Assembly: GCA_031256755.1 (NCBI GenBank) | Contig: JAIRPZ010000175.1 | Location: forward strand, 1-7,787 | Source of the DNA: Planctomycetaceae bacterium | GTDB lineage: Bacteria > Planctomycetota > Planctomycetia > Pirellulales > Thermoguttaceae | Direction: 5' to 3' | Length of the DNA stretch: 7,787 nucleotides | Shown: piece after piece, positions 1 to 5,329 of the stretch | How positions within the stretch are numbered: the stretch's first letter is position 1 | How the letters are laid out: every line of letters starts with the position of its first letter | The notes under the pieces: generated by a model | Database searches by the model: none | What the model was told of the DNA's origin: nothing | What the model saw: the letters and a program-made list of their open reading frames with translations, nothing else | Position numbers and translations under genes: made by a program

Positions 1-29
1 TGACCGGCAAAACCCTTACAAACGCTCCC

Positions 30-1231
30 ATGCGTAGTAAAATAGGCAAAAGAACGGGGGGGGGGACAATCTCGCCGGACATCAGACCGTAGACGGCAAT
101 CCTTCTGCTGCCGTCTGCCATCCGCAATCTGCCGTCTATTTTGCGGCATTCACTCTTATCGAACTCCTCGTTGTGATCGCCATTATCGGCATGCTCATCG
201 CCTTACTCTTGCCCGCCATTCAGGTCGCACGCGAAGCGGCGCGGAGAATGCAATGCAGCAACAACGTTAAGCAGTTGGCACTGGCTGCCCATAATTATCA
301 CAGCGCACAAGACCAAATCCCCGGTCGCTGTGCCGGTTCGCAGCGCAACTGGTCGCCGTTTGTGCTGATGCTCCCCTTTCTCGAACACAGCACACGATAC
401 GACCAAGCCGTGCAGCAAAACGCCGGTCTCACAACGTTTGACGCAAACAATCTGCTTTTTCAGAGCGGATATTGGAACAACGCTTGGTGGAAAGAACCTC
501 TCGCCGCATTTATTTGTCCGTCTGACGGCAGAAACCCGCCTTATTTCCGTAACCTTACGCTGACCAATTACGTCTATTCGGAAGCAGACTGGGTCACCAA
601 AGGGGCGGCGAATCCGGGCAACCTGACAGGCCCCTTCGGAACAAAAGCCGCAAGTACAAGCGATACAACCTACGGCGTTCCTGCCGAATATTCATTCGCG
701 TCTGTCATAGACGGATTAAGCAACACGCTGTTTTTCAGCGAGCGGGTTGCGGGACCGAGACGCTGGGATTATGATTATCTCGTTGACAACAATATCCGGG
801 GCAGTATCTGTTATCGCAGCTGCTGGAATAACAAGCCCAGTGTGCTGTTCGCCACGAAAGGTGCCAACGGACAATATACTAACTGCACTGCCTACCGTTT
901 CGGCGGCGGCTGTTTTGCAAACGGAATGCCGCCGGTCAGTGCCTTTCATACCATCCTTCCGCCGAACGGTCCGAGCGGTTTGCTCAATTTTACGACTCTT
1001 TCACAATACGGCAGCGGCGACTCCGCATCAATGTTGCCGCCGACGAGTTATCACACGGGCGGAGTGAATGCGGCTTGGGGAGACGGTTCCGTATCCTTCA
1101 TCAACGAAACGATTGATACCGGCGATTTAACGCAATGGTTCCGCTACACGGGCAATTACAAAGGGGCAAGTCCATTCGGCGTATTCGGAGCCATCGGCAC
1201 CATCGCTGACGGCGAAACGAAGATTCCGTAA
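30..1231 (+). CDS. DUF1559 type II secretion-like pseudopilin, start separated from body by a G-run frameshift
   Basis: Planctomycete pseudopilin-like protein, expected to be processed by a prepilin peptidase and held at the inner membrane or exported by a type II-like system; its true role is unknown. Seen: FTLIELLVVIAIIG at 149-190, then a hydrophobic helix, AREAARRMQCSNNVKQ, FICPSDG, DGLSNTLFFSERV and the C-terminal HTGGVNAAWGDGSVSF typical of DUF1559. The body is open from 41 (stop TAA at 38-40) to TAA 1229-1231. In that frame there is no ATG, GTG or TTG before GTG 173, which lies inside the membrane helix and cannot be a sensible start. ATG 30 (MRSKIGKRT) gives a basic leader but is in another frame; eleven or eight Gs at 56-65 instead of ten would join it to the body, giving about 400 residues. 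Ala precedes the Phe of the cleavage site. Family call is sure; the start is inferred. Confidence 0.88.
56..65 (+). repeat. G10 homopolymer at the pseudopilin start
   Basis: Ten consecutive Gs lie between ATG 30 and the FTLIELL motif. At this length the upstream ATG frame ends at a TAG at 90-92. A tract one longer or two shorter puts ATG 30 in frame with the pseudopilin. It could be a slippage-prone switch or a sequencing or assembly miscount; the sequence alone cannot decide. Confidence 0.85.
89..137 (+). repeat. AGACGGC-family repeat with hairpin inside the pseudopilin leader
   Basis: TGCCGTCT occurs at 109-116 and again at 130-137, and AGACGGCA (91-98) is its inverted copy. 89-98 can pair with 109-118 (ten base pairs including one G-T wobble, ten-base loop). 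Read in the pseudopilin frame, the stretch encodes VDGNPSAAVCHPQSAV, directly before YFAAFTLIELL. The same core occurs at 1257-1279 and 2470-2492. Confidence 0.65.
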
Positions 1232-1237
1232 AGTTAA

Positions 1238-1279
1238 ATTGAAAATTGATAATGAGAGAGACGGCGGTTTGCAGACGGC
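1238..1279 (+). repeat. Composite intergenic repeat, forward copy
   Basis: Three blocks in order: ATTGAAAATTGATAA (1238-1252), AGAGACGGC (1257-1265) and CAGACGGC (1272-1279), with six bases between the last two. The same three blocks in the same order, again six bases between the last two, occur in reverse complement at 2470-2533. This identifies a dispersed repeat family. It starts seven bases after the pseudopilin stop. Confidence 0.7.
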
Positions 1280-1288
1280 AGACCGCCG
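1262..1288 (+). other. Strong hairpin between pseudopilin and lipoprotein genes
   Basis: 1262-1272 pairs with 1278-1288: eleven base pairs with one G-T wobble and a five-base loop (AGACG). No T-run follows directly; the nearest (TTTTTT) starts about 30 bases later near 1319. It is therefore not a clean intrinsic terminator. It could protect the upstream mRNA 3' end or lower expression of the lipoprotein. GCCGC 1285-1289 can alternatively pair with GCGGC 1296-1300, which would compete with the main stem. Confidence 0.6.
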
Positions 1289-1352
1289 CAAGAGAGCGGC
1301 AGAACGGAGACAAACATCGTTTTTTACAACATACGCAAACAATAACCAACAT

Positions 1353-1359
1353 AAGGAGA
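1353..1359 (+). promoter_or_regulatory. Ribosome binding site fixing the lipoprotein start
   Basis: AAGGAGA lies six bases before ATG 1366. It favours this ATG over an upstream in-frame ATG at 1246, which would put about 40 charged residues before the lipoprotein signal. Confidence 0.85.
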
Positions 1360-1365
1360 CAAACC

Positions 1366-2061
1366 ATGAGATACTTTTCTATTTTTTTCGTACTGTTTTT
1401 TATCGGCTGTTCGCCGTCAACACGGTTGAGCGGTCTTGTTCCGGCGGAAGGCGTCGTGCTGCATAACGGCAGCCCTGTCAGCGGTGCGACTGTTTCGTTT
1501 ATTCCGCTGGGCGAAACCCGCTCGGCTGTCGCTGTTACGGATGCAAACGGCAGGTTCAAAATGATGACGCTCCATCCGGCAGACGGTATCATGGCGGGCG
1601 GCTATGTGATTACTCTATCGAAGACAGAAGAAATCGGCGGCGGCAAACGTGACGAAGATTCTGCTGCCGAACCGCTTATCGTGCAGCATTTGCCGGTGAA
1701 ATATGCGGAACGGGAAACGACGAACTTGCGGATTACCGTTTCGGCGAAAGGCGACCGGAATATCAGGTTGGAGTTAACCGGCGAGGCGGACACAACGCCG
1801 AAAAACCCAGTCCGTTGCGGAGTTTTACATTTGGCGAGCGTTTTGCGGTTTTGCTCTCAATCGTTCTCTCACTTCCCGCAAAGTCCGCTCTTCCTTCTTC
1901 GTCAGACGCACTACTGCTCCCGCCATTCCCGTCAGAAACGTCCAAACCTCCCCCAATGCCGCACTCCGAAAAACGTGTTTGTCGTCCGGTTCCCGCTGTT
2001 TCACGCGGAAAAAATTAACGGGAACTGTTCCGGCGTTTTCTTGTTGTTTGTCTTCACCTGA
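1366..2061 (+). CDS. Small lipoprotein with carboxypeptidase-regulatory-like domain; C-terminus read from an IS remnant
   Basis: Frame of 231 residues. Residues 1-14 are a short hydrophobic signal ending in FFIGC, a lipobox with Cys15 as the lipidated residue, so the product should be membrane-anchored. Residues about 25-139 resemble the small planctomycete lipoproteins with a regulatory-like beta-sandwich: EGVVLHNGSPVSGATVSFIP, then TDANGRF, AGGYVITLSK and a final IRLELTG strand. Such proteins commonly follow a DUF1559 gene, as here (134-base gap). The domain is complete by residue 139. Codon 148 begins exactly at the left inverted repeat of the IS remnant, so the last 84 residues are antisense transposon sequence with no recognisable fold. 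The native stop was probably lost through the insertion. No enzymatic role is suggested; a structural or binding role for the domain is a guess. Confidence 0.8.
   Translation: MRYFSIFFVLFFIGCSPSTRLSGLVPAEGVVLHNGSPVSGATVSFIPLGETRSAVAVTDANGRFKMMTLHPADGIMAGGYVITLSKTEEIGGGKRDEDSAAEPLIVQHLPVKYAERETTNLRITVSAKGDRNIRLELTGEADTTPKNPVRCGVLHLASVLRFCSQSFSHFPQSPLFLLRQTHYCSRHSRQKRPNLPQCRTPKNVFVVRFPLFHAEKINGNCSGVFLLFVFT
1807..1826 (+). repeat. Left terminal inverted repeat of IS remnant
   Basis: CCAGTCCGTTGCGGAGTTTT is the exact reverse complement of 2377-2396. Identity ends immediately outside and inside the 20 bases. It lies within the lipoprotein reading frame, starting at codon 148. Confidence 0.85.
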
Positions 2062-2283
2062 AAAATATAATTTCGATGATATTGATAACTCACTTTGCAG
2101 ATCTTTGATAGGGATTCTTTTGAGGATTTCAGCGATGGCAGAAATGCCCGTCAGCAAACCGAAGATGACAATGGTGATGACGGTGTGAAACGGGTGGGAG
2201 ACCCCGTGTTTTGACCGCGGGTCGGGAACGCGGCGGAGGCATTGCAGAAGTCGGGCGGCGGCGGATGTTTCGGAAGAGGACAT
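1825..2283 (-). pseudogene. Truncated ISAs1-family transposase (N-terminal part)
   Basis: Starts at ATG 2283 on the minus strand with a good ribosome site (AAGGAGT, about seven bases before), and is 152 residues long. The first 55 or so match the N-terminal region associated with ISAs1 (H-repeat) transposases: LLQCLRRVPDPRSKHG, then SHPFHTVITIVIFGLLTG and AIAEI. The expected DDE catalytic part (an AIDGK-type motif and what follows) is absent. After about residue 60 the sequence (SSKLYFSGEDKQQ, then ALGEVWTFLTGMAGAVVRLT and a charged end) matches nothing I recognise and may be joined from another source. The stop lies within the left inverted repeat. It cannot be an active transposase, but a short protein containing the N-terminal region could be made. 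Confidence 0.7.
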
Positions 2284-2376
2284 TGCGGACTCCTTTATAT
2301 TTTGGGAACGGGAAATAAGTCTCTGCTCTTAATACGAAAGAATAGCAAAAATGTCGGGTAAAAATTCGCAATTCAG

Positions 2377-2396
2377 AAAACTCCGCAACGGACTGG
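2377..2396 (-). repeat. Right terminal inverted repeat of IS remnant
   Basis: AAAACTCCGCAACGGACTGG, the exact inverted copy of 1807-1826. It lies about 95 bases upstream of the transposase start, as expected for the promoter-side end of a single-gene IS. Confidence 0.85.
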
Positions 2397-2412
2397 TCTC
2401 CCGCCCGTCACT

Positions 2413-2448
2413 TTCCTGAAAATCCTGCTTATCCTGTCAATCCTGTTA
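2413..2448 (+). repeat. Four-unit 9-bp tandem repeat (ATCCTGTNA type)
   Basis: Units TTCCTGAAA, ATCCTGCTT, ATCCTGTCA and ATCCTGTTA follow without gaps. Similar short repeats are found between genes in many unrelated bacteria; function is unknown. It lies just outside the IS remnant in the otherwise gene-free stretch 2397-2616, which holds this repeat, the reverse copy of the composite repeat, and the flhB leader. Confidence 0.65.
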
Positions 2449-2469
2449 AAAGAAAACAATAAAAGAACA

Positions 2470-2533
2470 GCCGTCTGATGCCTGCCGTCTCTATTAATGT
2501 TCAATTCTCCATTTTCCGTTATCAATTTTCAAT
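2470..2533 (-). repeat. Composite intergenic repeat, reverse copy
   Basis: On the minus strand it reads ATTGAAAATTGATAA (2533-2519), a 26-base insert, AGAGACGGC (2492-2484), six bases, CAGACGGC (2477-2470). The forward copy at 1238-1279 has only four bases in place of the 26. The insert contains a second, diverged block (GAGAATTGAA), so the unit may be partly duplicated. Confidence 0.7.
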
Positions 2534-2616
2534 GATTTCCTGCCCGTCCGTGCGGCTGTTCCGCTGGCAGGGTATTTGTTCTTTCCTGTTTTTGCAAAAA
2601 ACGCTACACTGCCGTT

Positions 2617-3756
2617 ATGCCGGAAGAAGGAGGCGAAAAAACACATGAACCAACCCCAAGACGGTTGGAACAGGCAAGGGAACAAGGACAAGTTGCCAAA
2701 AGTCAGGACCTGGCGGCAGCAGTCGTTCTTCTTATTGCCGTTGTCCTGCTTATGACACTCGGCAAGCAAATCGCCGCCGATATTGCCGAATACTCGCGGG
2801 AAATACTGCTTGATCCGTCCCTGCTGCTTCCCGCAGCCGTTCCTGACGAAGGGGAAGAACCGGACAACTTGCGGCAGAACGTTCAATCTCTGTTTCATGA
2901 AACCGTCATCCGGTTTATGAAACCGCTCTCTCTTTTTTTTATTCTGCTGGCGGTCATTGCCATTGCAGCCAACATCGGGCAAATCGGTTTTCTGTGGCTG
3001 CCGGATAAACTTGCGTTTGACATTACCCGGCTCGATCCGGTCAAGGGATTCGGGCGGATCTTTTCGCTGCAAAGCGTTATGCGTCTCGTGATGGGCATTC
3101 TTAAAATCGTGATTTGCGCCGTTGTCGCATGGTATGCCGTGGAAGGGAGTCTTCACGAAATTATGGGTTTGACCGGCAATGAAGAAAATCAGATTGCCGC
3201 CTTTCTGGCGTGGACGCTGCTGCTCATTTCGCTGAAAGTGGCGGCGGCACTCGTGGTTCTTGCGCTGATCGATTTGATGTATCAGCGGTGGAAACACATG
3301 CAGGATATGAGAATGACGACTGAGGAAATGCGGGAAGAGATGAAGAACATGATCGGTAATCCTGAAATTATGGCGAAGCGGCGGCAAATTCAGCGGGAAA
3401 TGGCGATGAAACAGCGGGTGCAGGGAACGCCGGATGCCGATGTGGTGGTTACGAACCCGACGCATTATGCCGTTGCGGTCAAGTTTGATCCGCGGACGAT
3501 GGAATTGCCGGTCGTGGTTGCCAAAGGTGCGGATTATCTGGCGTTTCAGATTCGGAAGATTGCGGCGGAACATGGAATACCGGTGATTGAGCGGAAGACG
3601 CTGGCGCGGGCGTTATTTGCGAATGTGGAGATTGGCAGTCAGGTTTCGCTGGAAAACGGGCAGATGACGATGCTTGCTGAAGTGCTGGCAACGGCGTACC
3701 GCCTGACGAAACGCTATGCGGACTGGCAGCAGCGTAACAAACGGCAGACGGGTTAG
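2617..3756 (+). CDS. flhB: Flagellar type III export gate protein FlhB
   Basis: Inner-membrane part of the flagellar export gate; its cytoplasmic domain self-cleaves to switch export from rod-hook to filament substrates. It has 379 residues, normal for the family. Seen: N-terminal EKTHEPTPRRLEQAREQGQV, the conserved FlhB start; four membrane segments near 33-52, 101-127, 155-175 and 190-217; a linker with GNPEIMAKRRQ; and TNPTHYAVAVKF with the NPTH motif at residues 280-283, predicted cut between Asn280 and Pro281. Conserved NPTH favours FlhB or its injectisome relatives; the N-terminus and the chemotaxis gene nearby favour flagellar FlhB. ATG 2617 fits the family start but has no Shine-Dalgarno before it. 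It stands alone, with no fliR or flhA beside it. Ala codons shift from mostly GCC in the first half to mostly GCG in the second. Confidence 0.95.
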   Translation: MPEEGGEKTHEPTPRRLEQAREQGQVAKSQDLAAAVVLLIAVVLLMTLGKQIAADIAEYSREILLDPSLLLPAAVPDEGEEPDNLRQNVQSLFHETVIRFMKPLSLFFILLAVIAIAANIGQIGFLWLPDKLAFDITRLDPVKGFGRIFSLQSVMRLVMGILKIVICAVVAWYAVEGSLHEIMGLTGNEENQIAAFLAWTLLLISLKVAAALVVLALIDLMYQRWKHMQDMRMTTEEMREEMKNMIGNPEIMAKRRQIQREMAMKQRVQGTPDADVVVTNPTHYAVAVKFDPRTMELPVVVAKGADYLAFQIRKIAAEHGIPVIERKTLARALFANVEIGSQVSLENGQMTMLAEVLATAYRLTKRYADWQQRNKRQTG

Positions 3757-3764
3757 GGGATTCA

Positions 3765-3812
3765 GCGTTTTAAGCCGGACAGCCGGCACCCGTCCGGCAA
3801 GCACAGAAACGC
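3765..3812. terminator. Probable bidirectional terminator between flhB and greA
   Basis: GCCGGAC (3774-3780) pairs with GTCCGGC (3792-3798) around an eleven-base loop. An outer arm GCGTTT (3765-3770) pairs with AAACGC (3807-3812). The structure fills the short gap between two convergent stop codons. No long T-run follows on either strand, so strength is uncertain. Confidence 0.55.
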
Positions 3813-4289
3813 CTAGGTGTAGGCGACATCAATGATTTTGAATTCGTTGGTACGGTTCGGCAACTGCACCGTTACCGTTTCCCCCTTCTTTTTTCCAAGA
3901 AATCCCTGCGCAAGAGGACTGGTCGCCAAAATTTTCCCGGAATCATAGTCCTCTTCGCCGGCACCGACCAAAGTGTAGGTCTCTGTGCCGCGTCCCCCTT
4001 TCCGCTGAACTTTGATCGTCGCCCCGAACCGGACTTCGTCCTGCGGCATAGCGGCGGGATCAAGAATCACCGCCCGTCCGAGTTTGCTTTTCATATCGTT
4101 TATGCGGGCTTGGAGCAATCCCTGACTTTCTCTGGCACCATGGTATTCCGCATTTTCTTTCAAATCTCCTTCGGCACGGGCATTGGCAATGCGGTCTAAA
4201 ATCACCGGCATCTCTTCGGTTTCAAGCCGCTCAATTTCGGCACGAATCTTGTTGTATCCCTCGCGGGTCATCGGTATTGAATCACTCAT
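3813..4289 (-). CDS. greA: Transcription elongation factor GreA
   Basis: Binds the RNA polymerase secondary channel and stimulates cleavage of backtracked RNA 3' ends so that stalled complexes restart. It has 158 residues, the same as Escherichia coli GreA. Seen: N-terminal coiled coil (residues 1-75) with MTREGYNKIRAEIERLETEE, and ANARAEGDLKENAEYHGARE, which holds the tip acidic pair (Asp, Glu) needed for cleavage activity; then an FKBP-like C-terminal domain with GATIKVQ, TYTLVG, SPLAQGFLGKKKGETV and a final FKIIDV strand. ATG 4289 was chosen because it gives the canonical start; a longer frame to 4370 adds an unlikely lysine-rich lead. A weak GGAAA precedes it. Convergent with flhB, divergent from the sigma-like gene. 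Confidence 0.95.
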   Translation of the reverse strand: MSDSIPMTREGYNKIRAEIERLETEEMPVILDRIANARAEGDLKENAEYHGARESQGLLQARINDMKSKLGRAVILDPAAMPQDEVRFGATIKVQRKGGRGTETYTLVGAGEEDYDSGKILATSPLAQGFLGKKKGETVTVQLPNRTNEFKIIDVAYT

Positions 4290-4303
4290 TTTATTTCCGT
4301 TTT

Positions 4304-4331
4304 TTGATAATTTTTTCTTCTTGACGGACAA
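4304..4331 (-). promoter_or_regulatory. Possible greA promoter
   Basis: On the minus strand TTGTCC (4331-4326), 16 bases, TATCAA (4309-4304), 14 bases before the greA start. Each hexamer matches the sigma70 consensus at about four of six positions. It overlaps the -35 of the divergent candidate promoter. Weak call. Confidence 0.3.
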
Positions 4332-4349
4332 AGGAAAAAACACTACCCT
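4321..4349 (+). promoter_or_regulatory. Candidate sigma70-type promoter of the sigma-like gene
   Basis: TTGACG (4321-4326), exactly 17 bases, TACCCT (4344-4349). The -35 is near consensus; the -10 is weak. A start near 4356 would leave about a 30-base leader before ATG 4387. Confidence 0.4.
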
Positions 4350-4386
4350 CCCGTATTCCTGTTTTTTCACGAATTTCCGAGATTTT

Positions 4387-4734
4387 ATGACAACGCCTCA
4401 TTTGGATAACGATGTTTTGTCTCGTTGTTTGCAGCAGCGGACACGGGCATGGGAAGATTTTGTTGACCGTTTCCTCGGTCTCGTTTTACATGTCATTGAT
4501 TATACCACAGCAAAACGGGAAATACAACTCCAGCCGGAAGACCGGACTGCCCTGTGTGAACGGGTGTTTGCGGCACTGGGACACGACCGGTTTCGTCTGC
4601 TGCGGAATTTCAAACAGCGCAGCAACCTAACCACCTATCTTTCCGTGGTTGTCCGCCGGATTGTAATCCGGCTGCTGATCAACCAGAACGTCGGCACCGG
4701 ACAGGCGGTCTTCGATTATAAGCGGGCAGTGTAA
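4387..4734 (+). CDS. Short sigma-70-family (ECF-like) protein with region 2 only
   Basis: 115 residues. Resembles sigma region 2, which binds core RNA polymerase and the -10 element. Seen: a helix like region 2.1 (DVLSRCLQQRTRAWEDFVDRF), a middle like ALCERVFAALGHDRFRLLRNF, and the region 2.3-2.4 type string LTTYLSVVVRRIVIRLL at about 81-97. The usual ECF linker and region 4, which reads the -35 element, are missing; the frame ends about 18 residues later. Planctomycetes carry a family of such short sigma-like proteins with no known target. ATG 4387 was chosen over the upstream in-frame ATG 4183 because the longer frame crosses greA and the divergent promoter region. The ribosome site is weak. 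Its last 35 codons lie opposite the 3' end of the adenosyltransferase gene. Whether it is a working sigma factor, an anti-sigma-like competitor or a remnant is open. Confidence 0.7.
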   Translation: MTTPHLDNDVLSRCLQQRTRAWEDFVDRFLGLVLHVIDYTTAKREIQLQPEDRTALCERVFAALGHDRFRLLRNFKQRSNLTTYLSVVVRRIVIRLLINQNVGTGQAVFDYKRAV

Positions 4735-5268
4735 TGTACCGGAAGAGGGGGAAACATGCTGCGGGAAACCGGCTTCCGCCGTTCTTGCCAGCACAAACAG
4801 CCAATCGCTCAATCGGTTCAGATACGCTGCAAGAACCGGATATTCCTGTCTGCTGCGGGGCAAAGACGTAAACGCCCGCTCCGCACGGCGGCAAACCGTC
4901 CGGGAAAAATGCAGTGCCGCAGATAAGCGATCCGCTCCCGGAACGATAAACTGTTTCAACGGCGGTAAAACGGCTTCCATCCGGTCAATTTCTTCTTCCA
5001 ACCGGGCAACATGTTCCGGCGACACCGCATCCGCCGTTTTTTTTGCAGCGGCAATTTCCGCACAAAATCCGAATAATTCGTGCTGAATGCGGACAATCGT
5101 TTCTTCCCGGTGCGGCGGCAATCCTTCGGTACGGACAAGCCCCAGCGATGCGGATAACTCGTCAATACAGCCGCAAATTTCTATCCGCCGATCGTCTTTT
5201 CTGACGCGGACTCCGCCGGAAAGCGATGTATCGCCGGTATCTCCTGAACGTGTATAAGTGACCGCCAT
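4627..5268 (-). CDS. PduO-type ATP:cob(I)alamin adenosyltransferase
   Basis: Transfers the adenosyl group of ATP to cob(I)alamin, giving adenosylcobalamin, the cofactor of enzymes such as methylmalonyl-CoA mutase. Seen: the N-terminal ATP-binding motif YTRSGDTGDTSLSGG at 5-19, RIEICGCIDELSASLGL at 28-44, and the C-terminal signature FIVPGADRLSAALHFSRTVC with RRAERAF following, then YLNRLSDWLFVLAR. The family typically ends within about 15-30 residues of that last helix; here some 45 more follow, rich in polar residues and without helix pattern. The last 35 codons are antisense to the sigma-like gene, so the tail may be a read-on after loss of an earlier stop. ATG 5268 gives the canonical start, with a weak GGGACGG before it. 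PduO versus mitochondrial MMAB-like subgroup cannot be settled here, so no symbol is given. Confidence 0.93.
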   Translation of the reverse strand: MAVTYTRSGDTGDTSLSGGVRVRKDDRRIEICGCIDELSASLGLVRTEGLPPHREETIVRIQHELFGFCAEIAAAKKTADAVSPEHVARLEEEIDRMEAVLPPLKQFIVPGADRLSAALHFSRTVCRRAERAFTSLPRSRQEYPVLAAYLNRLSDWLFVLARTAEAGFPQHVSPSSGTLHCPLIIEDRLSGADVLVDQQPDYNPADNHGKIGG

Positions 5269-5320
5269 TTTCCGTCCCGCCGATTTTTTGAGGGGCTTTA
5301 TTCCTCTTTTCTAAAATGCA

Positions 5321-5329
5321 TGTTATAAT
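5321..5329 (+). promoter_or_regulatory. Extended -10 element (TGTTATAAT) before the chemotaxis gene, near-symmetric on the minus strand
   Basis: TATAAT at 5324-5329 matches the consensus at all six positions and is preceded by TG with one base between, an extended -10. No good -35 lies 17 bases upstream, which extended -10 promoters tolerate. On the minus strand TATAAC (5327-5322) overlaps it and could serve the divergent adenosyltransferase gene. The plus-strand start would be near 5336, leaving a leader of about 50 bases that contains a seven-C run (5353-5359). Confidence 0.5.

Larger units (their letters stand above)
1807..2396. mobile_element. 590-bp internally deleted IS remnant, ISAs1-like
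   Basis: Bounded by perfect 20-bp inverted repeats. It contains the 5' end of a transposase on the minus strand. Complete ISAs1-family elements are usually about 1.2-1.5 kb with one transposase of roughly 350-400 residues, so more than half is missing. The flanks (GCCGAAAAAC on the left, TCTCCCGCCC on the right) show no target-site duplication, which suggests age, or recombination at the ends. With both ends intact it could still be moved by a full-length relative elsewhere in the genome. Confidence 0.75.

Noticed and set aside
89..137. Possible CRISPR-like array from repeated TGCCGTCT
   Set aside because: Repeat units are only 8-10 bases, spacing is irregular and few copies exist; no cas gene is nearby.
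1101..1592. 163-residue minus-strand frame across the pseudopilin-lipoprotein gap
   Set aside because: Crosses the 3' end of one convincing gene and the 5' end of another, with no motif of its own.
2565..2580. Sigma54-like site TGGCAGGGTATTTGTT before flhB
   Set aside because: The -24 GG is present but the -12 position reads GT rather than GC, so it does not meet the core requirement. A chance match is as likely.
2494..3573. 359-residue open frame on the minus strand
   Set aside because: Antisense of flhB with low-complexity His, Arg, Asn and Phe content and no recognisable domain.
4183..4386. Upstream extension of the sigma-like gene to ATG 4183
   Set aside because: It would run through the antisense of greA and the divergent promoter region, and the added residues show no family resemblance.
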